64,000 nucleotides of DNA from positions 3,782,001 through 3,846,000 of the forward strand of contig NZ_FSRU01000001.1 in the NCBI RefSeq assembly GCF_900142845.1. The letters run 5' to 3'. The notes under the pieces are model-generated. The model did not search any database. It was given only the letters and a program-made list of their open reading frames with translations, and was not told where the DNA came from. Every line of letters begins with the position of its first letter. The first letter of the stretch is position 1. This document shows positions 53,378 to 62,330 of the stretch, piece after piece. The position numbers were made by a program, and so were the translations under genes. The stretch is from Paraburkholderia phenazinium (GTDB lineage: Bacteria > Pseudomonadota > Gammaproteobacteria > Burkholderiales > Burkholderiaceae).

Positions 53378-54340
53378 ATGGACACCTTGGAAAGCATGCG
53401 AATGTTCGCCCGCGTCGTAGAGGCCGGCAGCTTCACAAAGGCCGCGTCCCTTGCATCGGTGACCACACCGCAGGCATCGCGCGCGATCACGGATCTGGAG
53501 TCGCGACTGCATACACGGCTGCTGCACAGAACCACGCGGCATTTGTCGCTCACTGAAGCGGGCGAGCGCTATCTGCAACACTGCGAACAGATTCTGGCCC
53601 AGATCGATCTGGCCGAGGCCGAAGCAGCCGGCGCCGGCGCCCAGCCTTCCGGCAAATTGCGGGTTCATGCGACCACCAGTTTCGGCCAGCATCATCTGGC
53701 GCCGCTGATCGCACGGTACCGCAAGCGGTTTCCCGAGGTCATGATCGATCTCGTGCTTGCCCAGCGCGTGCCCGACATCATCGACGAAGGGTTCGACGTT
53801 TCGGTTGTCGTGGCGCGCGAACTGGCCGACTCGGCGCTGGTGTCGCAACGCATCGGCAGCGTGTATACGATTCTGTGCGCGTCCCCGCGCTACCTGTCGA
53901 AGCATGGCACGCCGCTGCGGCTCGTCGACCTGAACAAACACACCTGCCTGCAACTGATCCTGCCCGATGTGCCGCTCGGGCAATGGCATTTCGAGGGCGA
54001 GGACGAGACGGTGTTTCGTCATGTGCGGCCCGCGCCGCTCACGGTCAACGTTGCAGAGGCACTCGGCGAGGTCATTCGCGCGGGCATGGGAATCGGACCG
54101 TTGCCGATCTCGGTGGCGCTGCCGGGCTTGCGCGACGGCAGCCTGGTTCGCGTGTTGCCGGGCCACCGCCTGCGGGCCAACAACATCTATGCGATGTACG
54201 CGTCGCGCCGCTACCTCGACGCGAAGATCAGGACCTTCGTCGAGTTCTTGCGGGACGAGGTGCCGCTCGCGCTGGCCGAACAGGATGGAGAATTGCTCTC
54301 CATGGCGGGCAGCCTCGTGAAGGAGCCGTATTCGATCTGA
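53378..54340 (+). CDS. LysR family transcriptional regulator
   Basis: A 320-residue regulator with the helix-turn-helix in residues 1-60 (GSFTKAASLASVTTPQASRAITDLE) and an effector domain to about 300. MDTLESMRMF is the common start of this subgroup. The last 20 residues are an unusual tail. It is convergent with the DUF2894 gene, so it does not obviously control the stator-like operon; the divergent orphan regulator gene is a possible target. Confidence 0.92.
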   Translation: MDTLESMRMFARVVEAGSFTKAASLASVTTPQASRAITDLESRLHTRLLHRTTRHLSLTEAGERYLQHCEQILAQIDLAEAEAAGAGAQPSGKLRVHATTSFGQHHLAPLIARYRKRFPEVMIDLVLAQRVPDIIDEGFDVSVVVARELADSALVSQRIGSVYTILCASPRYLSKHGTPLRLVDLNKHTCLQLILPDVPLGQWHFEGEDETVFRHVRPAPLTVNVAEALGEVIRAGMGIGPLPISVALPGLRDGSLVRVLPGHRLRANNIYAMYASRRYLDAKIRTFVEFLRDEVPLALAEQDGELLSMAGSLVKEPYSI

Positions 54341-54365
54341 GCGCGCGTGCCCGCGTACTTAACCA

Positions 54366-55091
54366 CTAGCGTGGCGTGCTGCGCGTGCTCTTCCGCGGGC
54401 TTGCAGCGCGAGGCGCCTCTTTACCGGCCGGCGCGCCGCCGCTGTTGATCTGCTCCATCCACGACAAGGCGTCGACGTACGAGAGGAACTGCTGCAGATA
54501 CCCCGGTGACAGCTCGCGCATCAGCGAAAGCGACCGGTGCACGAGACTGCTCGAATTGAGCGGACCGGCATTGCCGGGCACTTGTTGCAACGACTGCCGC
54601 AACTGTCTTTCCGTACCGAGCCTGGACCAGACTTCCCTGAAATACCCGAGTATCTCGAGCTCCGGCCAAGGGGCCGGCTGGGGTGTGAGCTGGCCCGCTG
54701 CGAAAGCAGGTGCCTCCGCCGTCGACGCACGGCTTGCAATGTGATCGAGCAGAACACCCAAGGCTGCGCGAGTGGGGCCACCTGACTGCGGTGCGCTGGC
54801 CGCGTTGCGCGCGCCACTCGCACTGCCCGCAGCATCGGCCACGAATGCGGTCTTCCCGAGATCCTCGGCATACGCCGCGAGCAGGCCAGCTACCCTTGCG
54901 TCGAGGATGCGCCGCGCCTCGCCGCTATAGCCGGCCGCCCGCCGATCCAGCGCTTCGATGAAATGAAAGCGTACGGGATCCATGCGCTCGGCGCCGCGCT
55001 CGCGCCACGCGTCGAGCGTGGCGCGAGCCTCGCTTGCCGCAGCGCCGCTTGCAGCACTCACAGCGCTCGCACCCTTCACGCCGCTACTCAC
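54366..55091 (-). CDS. DUF2894 family protein, last gene of stator-like operon
   Basis: A 241-residue protein, Ala/Ser-rich at the N-terminus and mostly helical, with no signal peptide or membrane helix. Two conserved-looking blocks are visible: DPVRFHFIEALDRRAAGY (about 38-55), and a second from about 145 with ELEILGYFREVWSRLGTERQLRQSL followed by SPGYLQQFLSYVDALSWMEQ. I match it to DUF2894, which has no known function. Its start overlaps the OmpA gene by eight bases, so it is translated with the membrane pair. A cytoplasmic partner of the DUF802 tail is plausible but inferred. Confidence 0.8.
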   Translation of the reverse strand: MSSGVKGASAVSAASGAAASEARATLDAWRERGAERMDPVRFHFIEALDRRAAGYSGEARRILDARVAGLLAAYAEDLGKTAFVADAAGSASGARNAASAPQSGGPTRAALGVLLDHIASRASTAEAPAFAAGQLTPQPAPWPELEILGYFREVWSRLGTERQLRQSLQQVPGNAGPLNSSSLVHRSLSLMRELSPGYLQQFLSYVDALSWMEQINSGGAPAGKEAPRAASPRKSTRSTPR

Positions 55092-55731
55092 CGGATTTCA
55101 CCGTCGCATTTGACGGCTTTGGAATCGGCGCCAATTCAACGCGCCGGTTCCTGGCCCGGCCAGGCTCGTCGGCATTCGAACTCACGGGCTCCTGCGAACC
55201 GAACGCCGCCGCAAACACCGAGGAAGCCGGAATGCCCGAGTCGATCAAGGCACGCGTCACCGTCAACGCGCGCTGCGCCGACAGTTCCCAGTTGTCGGCA
55301 AAGCGACGGTTCGCCTCGCCCACCTGGCGGTCGTCGGTGAAGCCGCTCACCATCAGGATCTCGCCACGCGCCTGGAGATAGGCGGACAGCGGTCCCGCGA
55401 GGCTCTTCAACACCTCCCGGCCTTCGGGCTGCAACTGATCGGAGTTCAGCGCAAACAGCACGCTGCCGCTGATGCCGATACGTCCGTTGACGAGTGTCAC
55501 CCGGCCCGCCGCCAGCGGCACCGCGAGCGCCTGTTCGAGGGTCTTGCGGCGCTGCGTCTCCATCTGCCGCTGCTTGACCTCCTGGTCGAGCCGCGTCGAA
55601 AGCTCCAGTTGCACGCCGATGACAGCCACCAGGATCAGCACGAAGGCGCCCAGCAGCACCGACATCAGGTCGGCGAAGACAGGCCAGATCGGCGCCGCCG
55701 TTTCGATGCCGCCGTCAATATCCTCGCTCAT
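55084..55731 (-). CDS. MotB/ZorB-like OmpA-domain protein
   Basis: A 215-residue protein with a short cytoplasmic N-terminus, one membrane helix (about 18-41) and a C-terminal OmpA peptidoglycan-binding domain (about 85-200). The helix begins PVFADLMSVLLGAF: the Ala-Asp-Leu-Met-Ser pattern matches the proton-carrying Asp motif of MotB and ZorB, with Asp21 in place. The OmpA part shows VSGFTDDRQVGEANRRF, NWELSAQRA and RNRRVEL. Its start overlaps the DUF802 gene stop by four bases. Together they would form an ion-driven stator fixed to the cell wall. Confidence 0.88.
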   Translation of the reverse strand: MSEDIDGGIETAAPIWPVFADLMSVLLGAFVLILVAVIGVQLELSTRLDQEVKQRQMETQRRKTLEQALAVPLAAGRVTLVNGRIGISGSVLFALNSDQLQPEGREVLKSLAGPLSAYLQARGEILMVSGFTDDRQVGEANRRFADNWELSAQRALTVTRALIDSGIPASSVFAAAFGSQEPVSSNADEPGRARNRRVELAPIPKPSNATVKSGE

Positions 55732-57821
55732 GCCGCTTCAACTCCGGCGGATGCCCGCCGGCCGGCGAGCTGCTGCAGGTCTTCGACGATCTGCTTCTGC
55801 GACATCATGCTCAGGTCGATGACTTCGCGCGCCTGCGCCACGTAATAGGCCAACTGTTCGTCGCTGCGCGCGAGGGACTTGTCCAGCGCGGCTTCGATAC
55901 GTTGCAGGTGGTCCACCAGCTTGCCGTTCGACTCGCCGAACACGTGGACGGCCGCCCCGAACGCATCGCCGAGGCTCGCCACTTCGACTGCGCTGCCGGT
56001 GACCTGGGCCGCAACCGAGCCCAGCTTGCCGGTCTCGAGCTCGACCTTGTCCGCGAACTGCGTGCCGACGCGGTCCAGCAGATCCGCCGTCGTGGTGACG
56101 AGCGCATCGACTGCCGAGCGTTGTTCGGTCGAGGCGTGGTTCACGGCATCGAGCAGGGTCTCCACCGTGGCGAGCAGGCGGCTGCGCTCTTCCAGCATCG
56201 CGGTGTCGCGGGCCATGCTCTCGGAGAGCTTCTGACGCAGTTCGGCGACGACTTCGGCAGCGGCCTTCGGCGCTTCCGAGGCCACCTGCACAAGCTGGGA
56301 GATCTCGGCGATGGTGCTGCTGGCGTGCGCCTGGGTCTGCGCCGAGATATCGCGCGCGGTCTGCGCCAGTGTGTCGCAAATCTCCTGCTGGCGGCTCGCG
56401 GTACGCGTGCCCGTCTGTTCCCACTCGCGGCTCAAGGTCGCGGCCAGCGAACCGAGCGACTCGGTCCAGACGGCGAGGCGCTGCTGGTCGCGCGAAGCCA
56501 GTTCCGTCTGCAAGTCCGCATGCGACTGACCCACCGTGCGCAGCAACGACGCCGAATGCTGCTCGAAGGTCGCCGCGGCTGCCGCCAGGGCTTGCTCGTT
56601 GTGGCTCGACAGCTTTTCGCTGACGCGTTCCTGGCGCACCAACGCCTCGTTCCAGGCTTCCGACACCTTGCCCGCGGTCGCGTCCAGACGCGCGGAGACG
56701 CCCTCCAGCAGGCCCGCGGAGCGTTGCTCGAAGGTTGAGGTGAAGCGCTCCAGCGAGCCGCGCAACTGCTCGGCAAGCGCCTCGTTCGAGCGCTGCTGCC
56801 CGGCCAGTGCCTGATTCCAGATATCCGCTACGGTTGTGGTGGTGGCCGCGAAGCCGGACGACAGTCCATCCAGTTGCCGCTGCACGGCGTGGGTGACGGT
56901 GTCGTGCAATCCGGCCGTCTCGCGCGCGAGCCCCGCCATGGTGGCCTCCATGACCGGCTTGAGCGCCGCGCTGGCGGCGCGGGCGCTGTCGGCCACGCTC
57001 GACTTCAACGACTGCTCCACGTTGGCAGCGAGGCGCGCGTAGGCCGCCTCGGTCTTGCCGTGGAAAGTATCCTGGGCGGCGATCTGCCGCTCGTTCAGGG
57101 CGAGGCTCTGGCGCTCGATGGTCGCCATCATCGTCTGCAGACGGTCCACCAGTGTAGGCATCACCTCGGCCTGGCGCTGCAGGAGCTTGAAGCTTTCCTC
57201 GCGCTGATGGCTCTGCGAGTAGATGCGCAATGCCGATCCAATCTTGACGTCGAGCGTTTGCCCGGCGTCGATCCGCTCGCGCCGGCACAAGGCCGAAAGC
57301 AGCCCCAGCATCGCAGAGGCGGCCACGCCCGCAATCGAGGTGCCGAAGGCAAAGCCCAGGCCCTTGACCGGCGCCGCCAGCGACGCGCGGATGGCCTGCA
57401 GGTCCGTCGCGCTCTCCAGCGCCATGCCGGTGCCCCTCAGGGTCGCCACCATACCCAGCAGCGTGCCGAACATGCCCAGCAACACGAGCAGGCCGACCAG
57501 ATAGGGCGTGAGCGCCGGCCCCGGCAGCGCCACGCGCTCTCCTTCGACGCGCAGACGCACCGCATTGCGCAGACTGGGATGCAAAGGCTCGAGCCACGCG
57601 CCGAGGCTGCGCGGCGGTTCGGACAGGCTCGTCACGGCGCGCGTCAGCGTGGCCGTGGCCTGGCTGTAGCGTTGCAGTTCGAGCGCGCCGGCTACATAGC
57701 AGGCGCCAATCAGCAGCGTGACGGCCAGCGCAAGCGGGTTGGAGACGACATAACCGGCGCCGATCCAGCAAACAGCCACGAGACCGGCGAGGAAAACAAC
57801 GAGATTGAGATATCTGGACAT
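55728..57821 (-). CDS. DUF802 protein: MotA/ExbB-like membrane part with long coiled-coil tail
   Basis: A 697-residue inner-membrane protein. Four helices are seen at about 5-23, 30-48, 106-128 and 152-178. The last two read LVGLLVLLGMFGTLLGMVATL and GLGFAFGTSIAGVAASAMLGL, the MotA/TolQ/ExbB channel pattern with a conserved Thr. Residues 180-690 are charged, Ala/Gln-rich and almost without Pro or Gly, so a long cytoplasmic coiled coil. Repeats of 55 residues occur (VADIWNQAL at 331, VSEAWNEAL at 386; FEQRSAGLL at 364, FEQHSASLL at 419), the DUF802 unit. Size and plan resemble ZorA of Zorya. The frame continues upstream to 58439 but overlaps DUF3348. Confidence 0.88.
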   Translation of the reverse strand: MSRYLNLVVFLAGLVAVCWIGAGYVVSNPLALAVTLLIGACYVAGALELQRYSQATATLTRAVTSLSEPPRSLGAWLEPLHPSLRNAVRLRVEGERVALPGPALTPYLVGLLVLLGMFGTLLGMVATLRGTGMALESATDLQAIRASLAAPVKGLGFAFGTSIAGVAASAMLGLLSALCRRERIDAGQTLDVKIGSALRIYSQSHQREESFKLLQRQAEVMPTLVDRLQTMMATIERQSLALNERQIAAQDTFHGKTEAAYARLAANVEQSLKSSVADSARAASAALKPVMEATMAGLARETAGLHDTVTHAVQRQLDGLSSGFAATTTTVADIWNQALAGQQRSNEALAEQLRGSLERFTSTFEQRSAGLLEGVSARLDATAGKVSEAWNEALVRQERVSEKLSSHNEQALAAAAATFEQHSASLLRTVGQSHADLQTELASRDQQRLAVWTESLGSLAATLSREWEQTGTRTASRQQEICDTLAQTARDISAQTQAHASSTIAEISQLVQVASEAPKAAAEVVAELRQKLSESMARDTAMLEERSRLLATVETLLDAVNHASTEQRSAVDALVTTTADLLDRVGTQFADKVELETGKLGSVAAQVTGSAVEVASLGDAFGAAVHVFGESNGKLVDHLQRIEAALDKSLARSDEQLAYYVAQAREVIDLSMMSQKQIVEDLQQLAGRRASAGVEAA

Positions 57822-57831
57822 AGTGTCCCAG

Positions 57832-58635
57832 TTAGCGGGTAAGAAGGGCCGCGAGCAACCCTTCGACCGGTTGAAAACGAACATCCAGTTCGGCAAGCAA
57901 TACGCTCTGCATATCCTTGCGAAACACGTCGAGCCATGCGCCGGCTCTGACCCCTGCCGCATCGCCAGCCGCGACGGCGGCGGCGGATTCGGCGGCGGCC
58001 AGCGCCTCCCGCTCGGCGCCGCGCAGGCGCTCGAAGTGCCCTGCGAGCAGGCCGGGCACGGTGGCGAGCAGGTTGTGCTCGCGGGCACCCAAGGCACGCT
58101 CCATGACCGCATCCACCACCGCGAGCCGCGCCATGGCAGGGGTGCGGGCCGCCAGCATGGTTCGCAAGCGGCCGCGCAGGTTGCCGATGGTGGTCTCCAT
58201 GGTCTGCTGGATGGACTGATAGCGCTGCCGAAACACCGCATAGTCGAGCGCCGCATCCGCCGCGACATCCTGGACGGGCGCTTGCGCGGGCGCACGCCGC
58301 TTCGCAGCGGCAAACGTGCTATCGCCGGCGATGGCCTTCGCGAGCGAAGCGCGCACGCGGGCGCACTCGGCCTCCTCCGCGTGGCCGTCGGCTCGCGCGC
58401 CGGCCGCTGCGGCGGACGGCTGGCCGCCCCGCGGCGCACCGCCCGCCGGATGGCCGTTCAGCGGCGTGCCGCCCAGCGCCGTCGACAACCCAATGGCGTC
58501 GGTCCAGCCGAGCCACTGGCTAAGCCGGTCCGAGAGCGATTGGCTGGATTCGGGGACATCGAGGTCCGTCAGGCGGGCAAGGACGCGAATGAGCGCCGGG
58601 CCGCTGAAGGCTGTGCGCTGTGGGGCTTGCAACAT
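57832..58635 (-). CDS. DUF3348 family protein, first gene of stator-like operon
   Basis: A 267-residue protein without signal peptide or membrane helix. Residues 1-50 are helical (SGPALIRVLARLTDLDVP, LSQWLGWTDAIGLS). A Gly/Ala/Pro-rich linker spans about 55-90. The remainder is helical, with YAVFRQRYQSIQQTMETTIGNLRGRLR (about 142-168) and HNLLATVPGLLAGHFERLR. It matches DUF3348, function unknown. A GGTGG site precedes the ATG. It ends ten bases before the DUF802 gene and so heads the operon; a cytoplasmic partner of the stator is likely. Confidence 0.82.
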   Translation of the reverse strand: MLQAPQRTAFSGPALIRVLARLTDLDVPESSQSLSDRLSQWLGWTDAIGLSTALGGTPLNGHPAGGAPRGGQPSAAAAGARADGHAEEAECARVRASLAKAIAGDSTFAAAKRRAPAQAPVQDVAADAALDYAVFRQRYQSIQQTMETTIGNLRGRLRTMLAARTPAMARLAVVDAVMERALGAREHNLLATVPGLLAGHFERLRGAEREALAAAESAAAVAAGDAAGVRAGAWLDVFRKDMQSVLLAELDVRFQPVEGLLAALLTR

Positions 58636-58794
58636 ACCACCAGATTCAAAAAAGTCAGCAGTTTACACGCTGGCGAGGTGGAAGCCGCCGAAGCGCGAGG
58701 AATGGGGTGACCGAGAGGAGGACTTTTGGCGCAACCGGGACACCACGCGCACGTTGCGCATGCGGTCTTCACGCCGATACGTCGACAAAAGAAA

Positions 58795-58828
58795 CGGTCG
58801 CTCCAGACCATGAAATCCGGAGCGACCG
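58795..58828 (-). terminator. Rho-independent terminator of the large TonB receptor gene
   Basis: Read on the minus strand, CGGTCGCTCC pairs perfectly with GGAGCGACCG around a 14-base loop and is followed by TTTCTTTTG. It is 45 bases after the receptor stop. It also isolates the receptor from the stator-like operon downstream. Confidence 0.85.
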
Positions 58829-58873
58829 CGAGAGGAGAAGACTACTGCATGATTCGATTCAACACACTGCGGC

Positions 58874-61579
58874 TTAGAACTTGTACGTTGCCCCCACTTG
58901 CAGGTAACGGCCCAGGTACGTGTACAGCGACTCGTCGTAACCGGTCAGCGTGGCGGAACTGGCGTTGAGCCATTCCGGATCGTACGGAGGCGCCTTGTTG
59001 AAGATGTTGTTCACGCCGCCGTAGATGGTCCAGTGCTTGAAGCCCGTGTAGGCCACATTCAGGTTGAACTGGCTAAACGACGCGGTGGAATAGTCGAGAC
59101 CCAGCGCGTTCGAGTACGGACCGGTGTACTGCCATGCCAGATCGGCCGTCCATTGGTGGAAATTCCACGACAGGTCCGTGTTGCCCTTCCAGCGCGGGAA
59201 CGAGCCGCCAAACGGTTGCGCATAGGTCAGGTTGTTACCCGCGCCGTCAACCGAGGTCACGCCGCCGAGCCCGTCGATCGTGAAGTGCCACACATAGGCC
59301 CAGTCTGCCGACAGCTTGAACGTACCGATCTTGGTCGGCAGCGACTGCGAGAACGTCATTTCGAAGCCGTCCGTATCGAACGAGCCGAGGTTTTCGTACT
59401 CGTTGACCTCGTAGGCAATCGAGCCGTCCGAGTTGTAGACAGTGCCCGACGGATCCAGCACTGTGCCAATGGCGTTGTCGACGTGAATCTTGTACCAGTC
59501 GACACCCACGTCGGTCGTACGCGTCGGCGACAGTTCAAAGCCCACGTTGTAGTTCTTCGTGCGTTCCGGCTGCAGATCCGGGTTGCCCTTGGTGATGACG
59601 TTTTCCTCCGCGCCACCAGGACCGACCGGCTGGATGCCGAGGTTCGACGAGTTCGTATTCTCGAGGAATTCCGGTGCGCGGAAGCCACGGGTGTACGACG
59701 CATAGGCGGTCAACTGCTGGATCGGCTGGAACCGCAACGCGAAACGCGGCGAGAACGCGCCGCCGAAGTCGCTGTAGTGGTCATAGCGGCCCGACTGGCT
59801 GAACGTCAGCATCTTGTTGATCAGCGGCACGTCGACCTGGTAATACACGGCGGCAACATTGCGCTCGCCGGCTACTTCCTGGAGGTTCGGGTTCAACACC
59901 TCACCGGTCGTGTAGGCGCCGCCCTCTTCGATCAGCTCGCTTTCGTGCAGGAACTGCGCACCCACACCGAAGCCGACATCACCGGTCGGGATATGGAACA
60001 GGTTCGGCGTCGACAGGGTTGCGTCCAGCGCGTCGAGCTTGGAAATGCCGAGGTTGTCCGCCGAGGTCAGAATGCTGCTCAGGGCAGCCGGCGTGGCGGA
60101 CGGATTAACGAAGTTAAACGTGCCGTTATTCAGCGCGGTGGTCAGGGCATTCTCGTTGATCACACCATTGAGCGTGTTGCTCACCGTGCTCATCGAATGG
60201 GTGTAGCCCGTATTCCAGTCCCAGTCCTCCGCACCCGTGGAGAAGGTCCCCTTCACGCCCATTGCCGCACGCCAGTAGTTCGAATCGGTCACCGAGTTAT
60301 ACGTCGCCGGCAGGGTACCAAACAGTTCCTGCGCCACGCCCGTCGTGTTGTACGGATTGTTAGCCGGCACAGTCACCGTGTAAGGAGTCACGGTCTTGGT
60401 GACCGGGTTGTACGAGAGCGAGTCGCCGAGGACGACGGGGCCGTCGCTCGTAGTCGTCGTATTGTTGCTTTCCCACAGGTCGGCGTAGGCCGTCATCTGG
60501 TCGTTGATCTTGAAGTCCGCGTGGACCTTGGCGTTAAAACGCTCGGTCATCGGATCGACCGAATAGTCTTCGGCTGTGTTTCGCAGACACACGTTACCGC
60601 CCGTTGCCGCGCCCGCTTGCGTCACGGTCAGGCTGCTCGAATACGGAACAAGCGAGCCGCCGCCGCAGCCGAAGGGCACCGACGCCACACCCGTGGTCGG
60701 ATTCAGGAAATACGTCGGCGTCTGCACATTGCCGCCATACGCCTTGCCGGTGTAGTCCTGATTCTCGGTTGTATCGCGGTCGGCAAGCGTGAAGCCGTTG
60801 TCCTTGTAGTAGCTGGCGGTCGCGGTGATGTTGTAGCCATCGGACGTCAGGTTGCCGAAGCCCCCGAGGACGCTGAACTTGGTGGTGCCGGCGCCTCCTT
60901 GCGTGGCGCCGCCATAGCTGCCGTCGAGCTGCAGGCCCTGGAAATCATGCTTCGTGATGATGTTCACGACACCGGCAATCGCGTCCGAGCCGTATTGCGA
61001 CACCGCACCGGTCTTGACGACTTCGATGCGATCAATCGCGCTCAGCGGCAGGGTATTCAGGTCGAAGAACTGGTCCGTGCCGTTGACGGCAAATGCGAAC
61101 GGCGCAACCCGTTGGCCGTCGACGAGCACCAGCGTGTACTTTTCGCTCAGGCCGCGCAGCGCGATACCGGAACCGCCGGCGGCAAAGCTGTCGGCATTCG
61201 CCTCACCCCAGCTATTGGCCGAATTGGCCGAGATGGCGCGCATGTAATCGGCCACGCTCTGTTCGCCCGATTCCTGGATATCCTTGTTCGAAATCACCTG
61301 AACCTGGTTGAAGCCGGTCTTATCCGCCTGGCGGATCAGCGAGCCCGTCACCTGGAACGTCTGGAGCTGCTTGACGTTCTTGCCGCTGCTCGTGGCGGTC
61401 GAAGTCGCCGCCGCTCCCGAAGCCGCGGCCGGTGCGGCTGCGGCGGCCGTACCCGACGCCGCGGTTGCAGGCGCAGCAGGTTGACTCTGCGCGAATGCCG
61501 GAACCGCGATCACTGTCGACAGTGCCAGTTCGGCCCAGATTGTTCTTCTAATGGCGATTGCCAATGCCCGTTGCTTCAT
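58874..61579 (-). CDS. TonB-dependent receptor, large (about 900 residues)
   Basis: A 901-residue outer-membrane receptor. The signal peptide is at about 1-31 (ending AFAQ), followed by an Ala/Thr/Ser-rich linker to about 65 and a TonB box-like FQVTGS. The plug contains QSVADYMRAI, GIALRGLSEKYTLVLVDGQR and YGSDAIAGVVNIITK. The barrel ends QVGATYKF. Length and plug type resemble receptors for large or carbohydrate ligands rather than classic siderophores. The start at MKQRALAI has GAGGAGTGAG upstream. It stands alone with its own terminator, so the ligand cannot be inferred from neighbours. Confidence 0.93.
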   Translation of the reverse strand: MKQRALAIAIRRTIWAELALSTVIAVPAFAQSQPAAPATAASGTAAAAAPAAASGAAATSTATSSGKNVKQLQTFQVTGSLIRQADKTGFNQVQVISNKDIQESGEQSVADYMRAISANSANSWGEANADSFAAGGSGIALRGLSEKYTLVLVDGQRVAPFAFAVNGTDQFFDLNTLPLSAIDRIEVVKTGAVSQYGSDAIAGVVNIITKHDFQGLQLDGSYGGATQGGAGTTKFSVLGGFGNLTSDGYNITATASYYKDNGFTLADRDTTENQDYTGKAYGGNVQTPTYFLNPTTGVASVPFGCGGGSLVPYSSSLTVTQAGAATGGNVCLRNTAEDYSVDPMTERFNAKVHADFKINDQMTAYADLWESNNTTTTSDGPVVLGDSLSYNPVTKTVTPYTVTVPANNPYNTTGVAQELFGTLPATYNSVTDSNYWRAAMGVKGTFSTGAEDWDWNTGYTHSMSTVSNTLNGVINENALTTALNNGTFNFVNPSATPAALSSILTSADNLGISKLDALDATLSTPNLFHIPTGDVGFGVGAQFLHESELIEEGGAYTTGEVLNPNLQEVAGERNVAAVYYQVDVPLINKMLTFSQSGRYDHYSDFGGAFSPRFALRFQPIQQLTAYASYTRGFRAPEFLENTNSSNLGIQPVGPGGAEENVITKGNPDLQPERTKNYNVGFELSPTRTTDVGVDWYKIHVDNAIGTVLDPSGTVYNSDGSIAYEVNEYENLGSFDTDGFEMTFSQSLPTKIGTFKLSADWAYVWHFTIDGLGGVTSVDGAGNNLTYAQPFGGSFPRWKGNTDLSWNFHQWTADLAWQYTGPYSNALGLDYSTASFSQFNLNVAYTGFKHWTIYGGVNNIFNKAPPYDPEWLNASSATLTGYDESLYTYLGRYLQVGATYKF

Positions 61580-62330
61580 CTCACTCCTCACACTTGTCAG
61601 TAAGGTCATACGTTGTTATGCGGAGAGACGCTTTTTGGACCTCTCTCCGCGATTCACGGCGTCGCAACGTCGCGACGCCGCATCCCGGTAAGCGCTGCTC
61701 CGGCGCGTCTTCTGGCACAAGTCAGCGCGCGCTCGAAGCAACGAAAATGCCGCTTAATATTTATTTCTATTACGGATTACTAAATTTCATTTCAAACAGT
61801 TACCAGATAATATTTCCGGTAAGGATTTTTAAGCCCTTTTCCCTGCGACGCGGCCGGCGCAGGCATGACCTCTGCCTGCACCTTGTGCATGTTTCGAGAG
61901 AAGATGGGTTGCGCGTCAAGCAACGCGCGGCCATGAGTTCCAGCAGGCACCGCCGGTTAGGTCCATGACCAGGATGCTTGCTACAAAGAGTGACTCGTCA
62001 TCACGCGGCAACAATACATTGATCAAAATTTATTTGATCAACATAAAAACTTTTTGTCGGGTAAACCGTCTGCGCCGCGCAACAGTGAAAGCGTCGGGCG
62101 TTCGCCAACAGCGTGGCTACGGAGGGCCCTCGCAGGGGCGAAAGACGCGATGCGGCGCGGTGATTGAAGGCGTCGCACGCAGTGCGACGCTATAGGGAGG
62201 GATGCGGAGGGATTGGGATGGCGGGAGTCTTACCGCGCCTTACCTGAGTGCGGCAACGCGCTGCAGATAGCCTTGCGCCGAAGACTTACCAACGCTTACG
62301 AAGTCGTCTGCAGCAGACGCAAGCCTCGGT
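61580..62330. other. Long intergenic region with hairpins, no convincing gene
   Basis: This 751-base stretch begins with the AT-rich promoter region of the large receptor (about 61740-61835) and has a second AT-rich patch near 62010-62060. A perfect 9-base stem GCGTCGCAC / GTGCGACGC is at 62170-62190. Frames at 61558-61968 and 61965-62195 lack ribosome binding sites or family features. It could hold a small RNA, but I cannot show one. Confidence 0.4.
62305..62319 (-). terminator. Hairpin just after the patatin gene
   Basis: CGTCTGC and GCAGACG pair perfectly with a one-base gap, 11 bases beyond the patatin stop. No T-run follows, so terminator activity is uncertain. Confidence 0.3.

Noticed and set aside
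55728..58439. 903-residue version of the DUF802 protein
   Set aside because: The first 206 residues overlap DUF3348 in another frame and are Arg/Pro/Ser-rich; the membrane part starts cleanly at MSRYLN.
54366..58635. Classification as a true Zorya system
   Set aside because: No ZorC, ZorD or ZorE homologue is visible; only the two membrane components resemble Zorya, so I call it stator-like.
58898..61603. 901-codon plus-strand frame
   Set aside because: It is the exact antisense of the large TonB receptor and is Arg/Val/His-rich with no domain.
61965..62195. 76-codon frame in an AT-rich patch
   Set aside because: No ribosome binding site and no similarity that I recognise; the basic, Asn/Ile-rich start follows local base composition.
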